A program made the translations under genes and the position numbers. Shown piece by piece: positions 27,085 to 35,250 of a stretch of 64,000 bases of DNA. The notes beneath the pieces were generated by a model. The model ran no database searches, was not told the origin of the DNA, and worked only from the letters and a program-made list of their open reading frames with translations. Where the stretch lies: the NCBI GenBank assembly GCA_963802375.1, contig CAWDIJ010000010.1, positions 62,001-126,000 of the forward strand, read 5' to 3'. Every line of letters begins with the position of its first letter. Positions within the stretch are counted from its first letter, which is position 1. This stretch comes from JACDAN01 sp963802375. Lineage in GTDB: Bacteria > Actinomycetota > Thermoleophilia > Gaiellales > Gaiellaceae.

Positions 27085-27378
27085 CTAGTCGAGAACCTCG
27101 GAGATCTGGATCTGCGGCTGCCCGCCCTTGTAGAAGTTCGGGATGTCGGCCATCGCCTCACTGGCATCAGGGCTGCCCATCCCGGCCTTCATCGCGTCTT
27201 GCGAGGCGTACAGCAGGTAGCCGATGGCATGGAAGGGCTGGCCGTCGAGGCCCTTGTCGATGTCAAACCGCTCCGGTTTGAGCACCCGCCGCACGATCTC
27301 CGCATGCGTCGTCCGGTAGTAGTCCGTGTCGAACGTGCTGTCGCCGGTCGATGGGTACAGGACGGTGACCTTGATCAT
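27085..27378 (-). CDS. EthD-family protein
   Basis: 97 residues, intact: MIKVTVLYPSTGDSTFDTDY, YRTTHAEIVRRVLKPERFDI, GQPFHAIGYLLYASQDAMKA, IPNFYKGGQPQIQISEVLD. The F-D-x-x-Y-x-x-x-H motif identifies an EthD dimeric alpha/beta barrel, a fold used in ether degradation and polyketide cyclisation; the role here is unknown. It starts from a leaderless promoter divergent from the GNAT gene. Confidence 0.85.
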   Translation of the reverse strand: MIKVTVLYPSTGDSTFDTDYYRTTHAEIVRRVLKPERFDIDKGLDGQPFHAIGYLLYASQDAMKAGMGSPDASEAMADIPNFYKGGQPQIQISEVLD

Positions 27379-27384
27379 CGGCAG

Positions 27385-27410
27385 ACGGTATCCGTCGACG
27401 TCGCTACGGT
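27385..27410. promoter_or_regulatory. Divergent leaderless promoters for ethD-like and GNAT genes
   Basis: Minus strand: TACCGT (27385-27390) six bases before the EthD ATG. Plus strand: TACGGT (27405-27410) seven bases before the GNAT GTG. The two start codons are only 39 bases apart. Confidence 0.5.
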
Positions 27411-27417
27411 CACCAAC

Positions 27418-27864
27418 GTGGTGACGGTGCGGGAGGCGCAACGAGCTGACCTCGACACGATCGTCCGGCTGATCCGCGGGCTCGCCGAGTTCGAGCAGCT
27501 CGCTGATCAGGTCCGGCTCGACCCGGATGAGCTCGCCGACCACCTGTTCGGCGACGACCCTGCGGCGCGCGTGCTGATCGCTGAGCTCGACGGTCGCCCT
27601 GTCGGGATGGCGCTGTGGTTCCGCACGTTCTCGACGTTCCTCGGGCGTCCAGGAATCTGGCTCGAGGACCTCTACGTCGACCCGGAGGCACGAGGTGCCG
27701 GGGTCGGGAGCGCACTGCTGGCCCACCTGCGCACGCTGACCGATGGCCGCATCGAATGGAGCGTGCTCGACTGGAACCAGAAGGCGATCGACTTCTACGA
27801 GTCGATCGGCGCTCGACCAGACGGTCGGGGCTGGACGACGTACCGCTGGCCGCCAACTCGATGA
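27418..27864 (+). CDS. GNAT-family N-acetyltransferase
   Basis: 148 residues, intact. VVTVREAQRADLDTIVRLIR, VGMALWFRTFSTFLGRPGIW, LEDLYVDPEARGAGVGSALL and VLDWNQKAIDFYESIGARPD show the full GNAT fold, with the acetyl-CoA loop RGAGVG and the diamine-acetyltransferase-like C-terminus (W-N-x-x-A-I-x-F-Y). It resembles spermidine/diamine acetyltransferases. GTG at 27418 or 27421. Its stop overlaps the BrkB start (ATGA). Confidence 0.85.
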   Translation: MVTVREAQRADLDTIVRLIRGLAEFEQLADQVRLDPDELADHLFGDDPAARVLIAELDGRPVGMALWFRTFSTFLGRPGIWLEDLYVDPEARGAGVGSALLAHLRTLTDGRIEWSVLDWNQKAIDFYESIGARPDGRGWTTYRWPPTR

Positions 27865-28785
27865 CGGTCAAGGACCGTGCCACCAAGGCGAAGGTCCGCG
27901 CCTCGGAGCTGCTGCAGCGGTACGAGCGTCGGCCGGTCGTCGACGTCCTGATGCGGGTGTACCGGCGCGACCGGGAGTCGGCGGGCACGCTTGTCGGCAG
28001 CGCCATCGCCTTCCGGCTGTTCCTGTTCTTCGTCCCGCTCGTGCTCTTCGCTGTCGGCGTCCTCGGCTTCATCGGCGAGCAGTACGAGGCCAACGAGGTC
28101 AATGATGCCGCCGGCATCAAGGGCACGCTCGCCGCCCAAATTGCGGCTGCCCTCTCCCAGCCCAACTCGACCCGCTGGATCGCCGTGCTCCTCGGCTTGG
28201 TCGGGATGGTGACCGCCGGCCGGGCGTTGAGCAAGGTGTTGGTCCAGGCCAGCTGCCTGGCGTGGCAATTGCCCGTGGGGTCGAAGGCGAGCGTGCGGAT
28301 CGTCGGTGGCGTCGTCGGCCTTGTTGTCGGCATCGGTCTGATCACCGTGCTCGTCAGTCGCGCCCGCGCCGAGCTCGGGATCGCCGTCACCGGCATCTCG
28401 TTCCTCGTCGCGTTCGTGCTGTACGTGCCGCTCTGGGTGTTGTTGACGGCAATGCTGCGGCGACGCAACCACCGATCCGGGCGCGCTGCTGCCGGGTGCT
28501 GTGCTGCTCGCCGCGACGATCGTCACACTCCAGGCCGTCAGCGTGCTCTACCTCCCCGATCGCTTCCAGCGGGCGTCGGCGCTGTACGGCGCGATCGGAT
28601 CGACGATCGTCACGCTGGGCTGGTTCTTCGCGCTCGGACGAGTGATCCCGCTGGCGCTGGCTCTCAACGCCGTCATCCATGAGCGCTTCGGCAGCGTGGC
28701 CCGGTTCGCGTTCTCCCTGCCGGTCCTGCGCCTGCTGGCCCGTCACTCCAAGCTGATCCGGCGGGTGTTCAGTCTCGAGGAGTAG
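27861..28785 (+). CDS. YihY/BrkB-family membrane protein, frameshifted
   Basis: About 308 residues with six transmembrane segments. VLMRVYRRDRESAGTLVGSA, IAFRLFLFFVPLVLFAVGVL, ISFLVAFVLYVPLWVLLTAM, then after a shift near 28470 VLLAATIVTLQAVSVLYLPD and TLGWFFALGRVIPLALALNA. The A-x-R-L-F-L-F-x-x-P motif of TM1 is the YihY hallmark. The family was once called ribonuclease BN or BrkB; a transport role is more likely. Translationally coupled to the GNAT gene; repeat copy C begins at its stop codon. Confidence 0.8.
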
Positions 28786-28828
28786 CTCGGGCTCGGCTCG
28801 CAAGCAAGTTGCTCGCCTCGCCTGCGCG
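28785..28828 (+). repeat. Dispersed intergenic repeat, copy C (subtype II, truncated)
   Basis: GCTCGGCTCGCAAGCAAGTT followed by GCTCGCCTCGCCTGC; only the first 45 bases are present, without the GCCGCCGC hairpin half. Confidence 0.7.
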
Positions 28829-28844
28829 CGCGAGAGTGATGGGC

Positions 28845-29429
28845 ATGTCCAGCACCAGTCAGCTCGAGGCACAGGCGGCGGAGTACGAGCGGCGCGCCGA
28901 AGAGGCCGAAGCCTCGCCCCTGCCCATCATCATCCAGATCAGCAAGGTCGTCGTCTGGATCTTCTATGTGGTGATCCTGCTCGAAGCGCTGCTGCTGACC
29001 GCCGCCTTCTTCCTCCGCCTGTTCGGCGCCAACCCGGACGCCGGGTTCGCCGAGTGGGTCTACCGCAGCGCTGAGACGTTGATGGGCCCGTTCCGCGGCC
29101 TGTTCCCTGATCGTCAGCTGAGCGACACCTCGGTGCTCGACCTGTCGCTCCTCTTCGCCGCCGCCGTCTACTTCCTCGTGGCGTTCGCGTTCGACGTGCT
29201 CCTGCACTGGCTGCGCAACCAGCTGCTTCGTCAGCGTCACGCCATCGCCGAAGCACGGCGAACAGCCGACGCCGCGGCATACCAGATCGCCTCCCAGCGC
29301 TACGCCGTGGAGCAGGCAGCGTTACGCGGAGCCCAGCAGCAGGCCAGCCAGTACACGGTCGCCCACTCCGCAGCTAGCCAGGCGCTCTCCGAGCACGATC
29401 GCCAGACACCGCTGCCGCCGCCGTCGTAG
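28845..29429 (+). CDS. Two-TM membrane protein (YGGT-like), first gene of the SHOCT cluster
   Basis: 194 residues. An Ala/Glu-rich amphipathic start (SQLEAQAAEYERRAEEAEAS), TM1 IIQISKVVVWIFYVVILLEA, a periplasmic loop with FLRLFGANPDAGFAEWVYRS, MGPFRGLFPDRQLSDTSVLD, TM2 LSLLFAAAVYFLVAFAFDVL, then a Gln/Ala-rich C-tail likely to form a coiled coil. The loop resembles YGGT proteins, which help organise envelope proteins. ATG at 28839 is an alternative start. Likely cotranscribed with the two SHOCT genes and DUF6325. Confidence 0.65.
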   Translation: MSSTSQLEAQAAEYERRAEEAEASPLPIIIQISKVVVWIFYVVILLEALLLTAAFFLRLFGANPDAGFAEWVYRSAETLMGPFRGLFPDRQLSDTSVLDLSLLFAAAVYFLVAFAFDVLLHWLRNQLLRQRHAIAEARRTADAAAYQIASQRYAVEQAALRGAQQQASQYTVAHSAASQALSEHDRQTPLPPPS

Positions 29430-29511
29430 AACGCGCGTCGCGCCCGCGCCGTGTGCTATCCATCGACGTGATGTCCCGGCTCTGTCGCCGGGTCATGCGA
29501 AGGGAGCGCAG

Positions 29512-29919
29512 GTGAGCACGTTTGCTGCGAGTTGGAGGACTGACGACGTCTTCTGGTCGATCCTCTGGTTCTTCTTGTTCTTCATCTGGATCTGGTTGCT
29601 GATCGGCGTGATCGCCGACCTGTTCCGCAGCCACGACCTCTCCGGCTGGGCCAAGGCGCTCTGGGTGATCGGCATCATCATCTTCCCGTTCCTCGGGGTG
29701 CTCGTGTACCTCATCGCTCGAGGCAGCAAGATGAGCAAGCACGCTGTCGAGGATGCGCAGAAGCAAGACGAAGCGTTCCGCAGCTACGTCCAGCAGGCGG
29801 CCGGGTCGAGCGGTGGTGTCAGCACTGCCGATGAGCTCGAGAAGCTCGCTCGCCTCCGCGACCAGGGTGTGCTCAGCGAAACCGAATACCAGCAGGCCAA
29901 GACGAAGGCGCTGGCCTAA
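29512..29919 (+). CDS. PLDc_N plus SHOCT membrane protein
   Basis: 135 residues, intact. Two TM helices (VFWSILWFFLFFIWIWLLIG and WVIGIIIFPFLGVLVYLIAR) form a PLDc_N-type membrane module, with the RSHDLSGWAKALW loop between them. The tail carries a SHOCT motif: TADELEKLARLRDQGVLSET, EYQQAKTKALA. SHOCT is a short oligomerisation helix pair; the biological role is unknown. GTG start after AGGGAGCGCAG. Confidence 0.8.
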   Translation: MSTFAASWRTDDVFWSILWFFLFFIWIWLLIGVIADLFRSHDLSGWAKALWVIGIIIFPFLGVLVYLIARGSKMSKHAVEDAQKQDEAFRSYVQQAAGSSGGVSTADELEKLARLRDQGVLSETEYQQAKTKALA

Positions 29920-29934
29920 GAAAGGATCCTCGAG

Positions 29935-30261
29935 ATGATGATGCGTCCAGGACGACGAATGGGCCGCCGTAGTCTGGTGGGGGTGGCCGCCACAACTGCG
30001 GTCGTGGCCGGCACGGCAACCGCAGTGAGCGGTCACATGCGAGGGAAGCAGGCGGAGCAGGCGCAGGAAGCGGCCGACGCCCAGGCTGCCCAGCAGCAGG
30101 CTGCGGCGGCCGCGGCCGCACCTCCACCTCCGCCGCCAGCTCCCGCAGCTGCCGGTGGTGATGACCTGGTCTCGAAGCTGAACGAGCTGGGGCAGCTGAA
30201 GGCGCAGGGCATCCTCAGCGAGGCCGAGTTCGAAGCGGCGAAGGCCAAGCTGCTCGGCTGA
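29935..30261 (+). CDS. SHOCT-domain protein with Pro-rich linker
   Basis: 108 residues. An Arg-rich start and hydrophobic segment (SLVGVAATTAVVAGTATAVS), Gln/Ala-rich coil, a PPPPPPAP linker and a terminal SHOCT: DLVSKLNELGQLKAQGILSE, AEFEAAKAKLLG. It follows the first SHOCT gene by 15 bases with AAAGGATCC as ribosome site. The two SHOCT motifs probably interact. Confidence 0.8.
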   Translation: MMMRPGRRMGRRSLVGVAATTAVVAGTATAVSGHMRGKQAEQAQEAADAQAAQQQAAAAAAAPPPPPPAPAAAGGDDLVSKLNELGQLKAQGILSEAEFEAAKAKLLG

Positions 30262-30277
30262 GCAGGAGGAGATCGAG

Positions 30278-30719
30278 ATGGCACAAGACGAAGCATTGGG
30301 ACCGGTCGAGCTCGCCGTCATCGGCTTCCCGGGAAGCCAGTTCACGCGGAGAGATCGCGCCCGCTGTGGCCGACCTGGTCGCCAGCGGCACCGTGTCGAT
30401 CCTCGACCTGGTGTTCATCACGCGCGATGACGACGGCACCGTGGCCGGGTTCGAGCTGAGTGAGGTCGACGACGAGATCGCCGGGCCGTACCTCGAGCTC
30501 GAGGGCGAGGCCGGCGCGCTCCTCAGCGAGGAGGACATGGAAGCGATCGGCGAACTCCTCGAACCCGGCAGCTCGGCGCTCGCCATCGTGTGGGAGAACA
30601 CCTGGGCGCGCGCGTTCGTGAGCGCCGTGCGGAACTCCAAGGGCGTGCTCCTCGCCCACGACCGCATGGACGCGGAGACGGTCGCCGAAGCGCTCGCCGC
30701 GGTGGGGTCCGAGGACTGA
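30278..30719 (+). CDS. DUF6325-family protein, one frameshift
   Basis: About 146 residues. MAQDEALGPVELAVIGFPGS, then after one extra base near 30340 APAVADLVASGTVSILDLVF, ITRDDDGTVAGFELSEVDDE, EDMEAIGELLEPGSSALAIV and WENTWARAFVSAVRNSKGVL. The family is a small membrane-associated or cytosolic protein that normally accompanies SHOCT genes, as it does here. Function unknown. Confidence 0.8.
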
Positions 30720-30818
30720 CGACTGCGGGATCTGTTGCGTCGACGGTGACCAGGCTGGCTTTGGTCGCCTGCGCGTCTACCGACCGTCGAGGAAGCGATC
30801 GCCGTCAGTGCGGGATGC

Positions 30819-31655
30819 ATGACGTCAACGGGACGGCGCGACGCGTACGTTCCCGTGGTGGTCGACGCGCACTTCGCTGACCGTCGGCTGGCCGCGATCT
30901 ACGACTGGCTCGAGGGTGAGCGGGACGACCTCGACGCATACGTCGCAGTGGTCGACGAGTTCGAAGCCCGCGTCGTCCTCGACGTCGGTTGCGGCACCGG
31001 CACGTTCGCCTGCCTGCTCGCCGCACGCGGTCTCGACGTCACCGGCGTCGATCCGGCGGCGGCGTCGCTGGAGATCGCCCGACGCAAGCCCGGCGCGGAC
31101 GCCGTCCGCTGGATCCTTGGCGATGCGACGATGCTGCCATCGCTGCACGTGGACCTGGCGACGATGACCGGCAACGTGGCCCAGGTCTTCCTGACCGACG
31201 CGGACTGGCTCGCCACGTTGCGCGGGATCAGGGCCGCGCTGCGACCTCGCGGGCGGCTCGTCTTCGAGACCCGCGATCCCGCTCGTCGAGCGTGGCTGGA
31301 ATGGAACCGCGCGCAGAGCTACCAGGAGACCGATGTGCCCGGCGTCGGGACGGTGAAGTCGTGGCACGACGTGCTCGAGGTGAGCGAGCCACTGGTCACT
31401 TTTCGATCCTCATTCGTCTTCGCCGCAGATGGGGCGACGATCACGTCCGACTCGACGCTGCGCTTCCGCAGCCGCGAGGAGGTCGAGCGCTCGCTCGGCG
31501 AGGCCGGCTACCTGCTCGAGGATGTGCGAGATGCGCCCGATCGGCCGGGCCGCGAGTTCGTGTTCGTCGCCAGCTCGTGCCGCGGAGCCAGCGCCCACTG
31601 GGTGACGTGCGCCATATTGACAACATGCTGTCAATTTGACAGCATGTTGTCATGA
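30819..31655 (+). CDS. SAM-dependent class I methyltransferase
   Basis: 278 residues. Motif I VVLDVGCGTGTFACLLAARG, post-I VTGVDPAAASLEIARRKPGA, motif II/III DLATMTGNVAQVFLTDADWL and ALRPRGRLVFETRDPARRAW, then a beta-rich C-terminal domain (SFVFAADGATITSDSTLRFR, SREEVERSLGEAGYLLEDVR). This is the common Methyltransf_25 type with unknown substrate. As read, the last 17 residues (from the Ala-His-Trp segment) pass through the DJ-1 operator; homologues usually end soon after REFVFVA, so the true stop may differ. ATGA overlap with the DJ-1 gene. Confidence 0.75.
   Translation: MTSTGRRDAYVPVVVDAHFADRRLAAIYDWLEGERDDLDAYVAVVDEFEARVVLDVGCGTGTFACLLAARGLDVTGVDPAAASLEIARRKPGADAVRWILGDATMLPSLHVDLATMTGNVAQVFLTDADWLATLRGIRAALRPRGRLVFETRDPARRAWLEWNRAQSYQETDVPGVGTVKSWHDVLEVSEPLVTFRSSFVFAADGATITSDSTLRFRSREEVERSLGEAGYLLEDVRDAPDRPGREFVFVASSCRGASAHWVTCAILTTCCQFDSMLS
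31617..31653. promoter_or_regulatory. Double MarR-type operator of the DJ-1/MarR operon
   Basis: Two 17-bp arms, TGACAACATGCTGTCAA and TTGACAGCATGTTGTCA, form a perfect palindrome around a single T. Each arm is itself a dyad TTGACA-N6-TGTCAA/T. The second dyad ends on the ATG of the DJ-1 gene, whose operon encodes a MarR protein, so autorepression is the obvious reading. Confidence 0.7.
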
Positions 31656-32275
31656 TCCACCCCGAGAACGTTCACCTCGCGGTCTACGACACGCTCTCCG
31701 ACTGGGAGGTCGGCTACGCCGTCGCAGCCATCAATGGTCAGCGCTTCCAGCGCCAGCCTGGCCGCTACCGAGTGGTCACGGTCGCCGAGAGCCCCGACCC
31801 GATCACCACGATGGGCGGTGTCCGCATCCTCCCTGACGTGGTGTTGGACGACGTGACGCCCGACGACAGCGCCATGCTCATCCTTCCGGGCGCCGACACC
31901 TGGCTGTCGGGTGGCAACGGTCCCTTCGCCGCGGCGGCGGCGAGGTTCCTCGCCGCCGGCACACCGGTCGCTGCCATCTGCGGCGCGACCGGTGGCCTCG
32001 CGGCAGCGGGTCTCCTCGACGAGCGCCCGCACACGAGCAACGCCCGCGAGTTCCTGGAGGCGACGGGATACGCGGGCGCTGCGCACTACGTCGATGCTCC
32101 AGCCGTCACCGATGGCCTGCTGATCACGGCCACGGCCGTGGCGCCCGTCGAGTTCGCACGGGAAGTGCTGGCGCGGCTCGACGTCTACGAGCCCGCCACA
32201 CTCGACGCGTGGTACCAGCTGTACGGCGAGCGCGACCCGGCCGGGTACCACGCGCTCGTCGGCGGCGAATCGTGA
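31652..32275 (+). CDS. DJ-1/PfpI-family glutamine amidotransferase-like protein
   Basis: 207 residues, intact. MIHPENVHLAVYDTLSDWEV, ALPINGQRF-type second strand, ITTMGGVRILPDVVLDDVTP, DDSAMLILPGADTWLSGGNG and the nucleophile elbow VAAICGATGGLAAAGLLDER (Cys). YDxxxDWE supplies the conserved acidic partner. YdeA/YoaZ-like members act in stress responses. The start ATG lies in the operator. It overlaps the MarR gene by GTGA; the pair is probably induced by a ligand of MarR. Confidence 0.85.
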   Translation: MIHPENVHLAVYDTLSDWEVGYAVAAINGQRFQRQPGRYRVVTVAESPDPITTMGGVRILPDVVLDDVTPDDSAMLILPGADTWLSGGNGPFAAAAARFLAAGTPVAAICGATGGLAAAGLLDERPHTSNAREFLEATGYAGAAHYVDAPAVTDGLLITATAVAPVEFAREVLARLDVYEPATLDAWYQLYGERDPAGYHALVGGES

Positions 32276-32721
32276 AGGCCGACCAGGAGCTCCTCAGCCG
32301 GGCCGCGCTCACCGTCTTCCGCTTGAACGGCCAGTTCCTGGCGCTCGCCGAGGAGCTGGCTCGGCCCGCCGGGTGCACCGCTGCGCGCTGGCAGGTGCTC
32401 GGGGCGGTGCTGACCGAGCCGCTGACGGTGTCGGGTATCGCCAGGGCGATGGGCATCACCCGCCAGAGCGTGCAGCGCCTCGCCGATGTGCTCGTCGACG
32501 AAGGGTTGGCGGAGTACCTCGACAACCCTGCCCACGCCCGCGCCAAGCTGGTGCGGCCCACGGACGCCGGCTACGCCGTCATCGCCCGCATCGATCCGGC
32601 CCACGCCGCCGCCGCCCGCCGCCTGACCGCTGAGCTCGGTCGCGACGCACTGCACGACACGGTCGAGGCGATGTCCGAGCTCTCCGTCGCGCTCGAACGG
32701 CTGGATTCGTCACGTCATTAG
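32272..32721 (+). CDS. MarR-family transcriptional regulator
   Basis: 149 residues, intact. VKADQELLSRAALTVFRLNG, ALAEELARPAGCTAARWQVL, GAVLTEPLTVSGIARAMGIT, RQSVQRLADVLVDEGLAEYL and NPAHARAKLVRPTDAGYAVI give dimer helix, winged helix (recognition helix GITRQSVQRL) and wing. GTG start overlaps the stop of DJ-1. It most likely binds the double operator 600 bases upstream. Confidence 0.85.
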   Translation: MKADQELLSRAALTVFRLNGQFLALAEELARPAGCTAARWQVLGAVLTEPLTVSGIARAMGITRQSVQRLADVLVDEGLAEYLDNPAHARAKLVRPTDAGYAVIARIDPAHAAAARRLTAELGRDALHDTVEAMSELSVALERLDSSRH

Positions 32722-32728
32722 TTCCAGA

Positions 32729-32827
32729 GGCCCCGCGGAGAGGCAAGTGGGTGAGACGCCGAAGCGGAGCGGAGGCGGCGAGCTCGGAGGCGAGGCGAGC
32801 AACTTGCTTGCGAGCCGAGCCCGAGCG
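32729..32827 (-). repeat. Dispersed intergenic repeat, copy D (subtype II)
   Basis: On the minus strand GCTCGGCTCGCAAGCAAGTT, GCTCGCCTCGCCTCCGAGCT, a GCC-rich hairpin, then TCTCACCCACTTGCC. It fills the gap between the convergent marR and flippase genes and is in the opposite orientation to copies A, B, C and E. Confidence 0.8.
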
Positions 32828-35212
32828 TTAGAGGTAGCGCTTCTTGATCAGCGACCGGTAGCACAGCGCACCCCACAGCGGCGGGAGGTAGAAGCTGGCG
32901 AAGCGGTAGGCGAGCGCGATGGCGAAGGCGGTCGTCTCGTCCAGTCCGGCCGCCGTGAGCCCGAGCGTGAGACCGGCCTCGGCGACGCCGATCCCACCGG
33001 GCACCGGCATGAGCCCGGCGAACAGCGACACCATCGTGTTGATCACGATCAACTGGCTGAAGTTGACGTCCTCGCCGAACGCCAGCACGCAGGCACCAAG
33101 GGCGACGGCGAAGAAGATCTGAGCGACGAGGTTGCCGAGGATCAGTTGGAGCAGCTTCGTCGGAGACTTGACCACGGCCAGCGCCTGGGCTCCCTGGCGC
33201 AACCACCCCGTGAGACGTCGGCGCACGGCCGGCACGGCGAGGCAGACGAGTCCTGCCACGATCATCACGGCGATCACGATCAGTCCGATCGTCACGAGGC
33301 CGCTCAGCTGGTCGGGATCGAGCTGGAGGTTGAAGTCCAGGTCGGCGAAGAAGAACAGCGTCACGAGGAGCACGACCTGGACGATCAGGCCGGCGACCGA
33401 GTCGATGACGCCGGCGGTCATCGCCGTTGCGGGCCCGACGCCGAAGCGCTGGAAGAAGCGGACGCTGATCGCCACTCGGGCCGCGGTGCTCGGGATGGCG
33501 AGGTTCACGTACGTGATGGCGAACTGCAGGGAGACCAGCGGCCCGAGTGGCAGCGGTCTGGCGATCGAGCCCATGGTGCTGAAGGCCGAGGCGACGCGTG
33601 GCAGCTGCGCCAGGACGACGGCGAAGGCGAGCCACCACCAGCTGGCGTCCTTCAGCTCCTGCGCGAACGACTCGAGGTCGAGGTCGCCGAGCAGTCCGAT
33701 CAGCGTGAACGCGGCGATCGCCAGCAGGGCGACGTTGACCAGAGAGCCCCACGTCACCCGGCGCAGGCGGATGAGCGGCTGGTCGGGGGCGCCGAGGTCC
33801 TTGGTGAACCGCACGCGCACCTCGTCGAGGTCGACGTCAGCGTGCTGGAGGACAGCGCGAAGGCGCGGGGGCACGGCGGCGTCCTGCAGGTACGGCAGCA
33901 CCTGGGGCAGCGACTCGGCACCGACGGCCGTGCGGGCGACGGCGAGTGCCCGCTCCTCGCCGAGCGCGGCGATGGACAGCGCCAGCATCTGCGCCTGGTC
34001 CTGGAGCTGGCGGGCCGGCGAAGTGGTGACGGAGGCCGACGACAGATCGCCGAAGCCGAGCGTCCCGTCGGCATGCCGCACGATCCGATCGAGATCGACC
34101 TGTCGGTGGGTGATGCCGGCGTCGTGCAGCAACGCCAGCTGCGACCACAGCGCGGCGAGTCCCGACTCGTCAACGGGAGCGAGCCCGGACGCGTCGCCGA
34201 GCGGTTCGCCGACAGGGCGGACGACGACGAGCGCATCGCCGCGCCCGGCGCTGCCCGCTGTCACGAGGTGCGGGACGCGGGCACCCGCCCGCTCGGCGAG
34301 CACCGTCACGAAACCCTCGTGCTCGACCAGCTCGAAGCGAGAGTGCTGAGCGAGGCGTTCGGTGTCGCGATACCACACGAGCCGCCACACGGTGGAGAGC
34401 AACTGTCCGTCCCACGCGTCGCGGCCGTACACCTTGACCAAGAGCGGCCCGTCCGCGTCGCGACCATCGAAGAGCACCGCACCGTACGGCTGCATCGATG
34501 CGGGTGTGAGGTCGTCGACGTCCACGCCCAGCTCCTGCAGCGCCAGCCGGATGCGCGACGCGTCCGGGCGTCCGCCCGGCGAGCCGAAGGCGAGGTGCAC
34601 ACCAGCAGCAGCCAGCAGTCCGATGGCGACGGCGGCGACCGCACCGAATCCGACGGCCGCGCCGAGAGCGACCACAGCCACTGCCTGCCCGAACAACAGC
34701 CATCGACCGAGATGGCGGAACGGGCGGGTGAGGTGTGGTGATGCCGTCGAGAACGCGGCTGCGGTCAACGTCACGAGACCCGGCGGGAACGCTGGTGGGT
34801 CGTCGAGCTCGAACAGACCGCTGAGTACACCCCATCCGTCATCGACGACGACCTCACCGGCGATCACGGCGACGGCAGCGCCGATGAGAGCGCCGAACAG
34901 GAGGTCGCGCACGAGCGAGGTGCGGCGACGTACGACCGAGATGATCAGCAGCAGGCCGACCCACACCAGCGCGCTCGTCGCGACCAATCGCCAGATCCCG
35001 TCGAGGAAGCCGGGCAGCGACGACAGCAGCTCGGAGACGGCTTCGTCGAGCTGGGTGGCCACGCGCGCAAAGGTCCCTGCGATCAGCAGGACGAGGAAGC
35101 TGGCGATGGCGAGCGCGACATCCGTCGGCCGTCGCGCGCGTGCTTCCCCCTCGGGCGAGGCGAACAGTTGCAGGCCGGTCGGCGGCTGCCACAGCCGTCG
35201 CGTGGTCCGCAT
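32828..35212 (-). CDS. Kinase-like domain fused to a flippase-type (MprF/UPF0104) membrane domain
   Basis: 794 residues, intact. Residues 40-215 hold four to six TM helices (ALAIASFLVLLIAGTFARVA, LLFGALIGAAVAVIAGEVVV). Residues 220-450 are a degenerate protein-kinase/APH fold: PYGAVLFDGRDADGPLLVKV (Lys), LALLHDAGITHRQVDLDRIV in place of HxD...N, and LGFGDLSSASVT in place of DFG. Residues 480-790 are the lysylphosphatidylglycerol-synthase TM/AglD flippase domain (LPRVASAFSTMGSIARPLPL, GLMPVPGGIGVAEAGLTLGL). This architecture recurs in actinobacteria; it likely moves a lipid or lipid-linked sugar. The leaderless -10 supports the ATG at 35212. Confidence 0.8.
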   Translation of the reverse strand: MRTTRRLWQPPTGLQLFASPEGEARARRPTDVALAIASFLVLLIAGTFARVATQLDEAVSELLSSLPGFLDGIWRLVATSALVWVGLLLIISVVRRRTSLVRDLLFGALIGAAVAVIAGEVVVDDGWGVLSGLFELDDPPAFPPGLVTLTAAAFSTASPHLTRPFRHLGRWLLFGQAVAVVALGAAVGFGAVAAVAIGLLAAAGVHLAFGSPGGRPDASRIRLALQELGVDVDDLTPASMQPYGAVLFDGRDADGPLLVKVYGRDAWDGQLLSTVWRLVWYRDTERLAQHSRFELVEHEGFVTVLAERAGARVPHLVTAGSAGRGDALVVVRPVGEPLGDASGLAPVDESGLAALWSQLALLHDAGITHRQVDLDRIVRHADGTLGFGDLSSASVTTSPARQLQDQAQMLALSIAALGEERALAVARTAVGAESLPQVLPYLQDAAVPPRLRAVLQHADVDLDEVRVRFTKDLGAPDQPLIRLRRVTWGSLVNVALLAIAAFTLIGLLGDLDLESFAQELKDASWWWLAFAVVLAQLPRVASAFSTMGSIARPLPLGPLVSLQFAITYVNLAIPSTAARVAISVRFFQRFGVGPATAMTAGVIDSVAGLIVQVVLLVTLFFFADLDFNLQLDPDQLSGLVTIGLIVIAVMIVAGLVCLAVPAVRRRLTGWLRQGAQALAVVKSPTKLLQLILGNLVAQIFFAVALGACVLAFGEDVNFSQLIVINTMVSLFAGLMPVPGGIGVAEAGLTLGLTAAGLDETTAFAIALAYRFASFYLPPLWGALCYRSLIKKRYL

Positions 35213-35219
35213 GTGGCGG

Positions 35220-35225
35220 ATGGTA
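35220..35225 (-). promoter_or_regulatory. -10 box TACCAT, leaderless start of the flippase fusion
   Basis: TACCAT, seven bases, then ATG on the minus strand. Confidence 0.4.
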
Positions 35226-35250
35226 CGAGTCCAGGCACTACAAAGGGGCG

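Noticed and set aside
32747..34741. A 664-codon open frame antisense to the flippase fusion
   Set aside because: Its Arg/Glu/Gly-rich composition with no domain is the shadow of GC-rich codon bias; the minus strand encodes a full, recognisable protein. The same applies to long antisense frames over bglX (54086-55420), trpB2 (56484-57659) and the acyl-CoA dehydrogenase (13081-14448).
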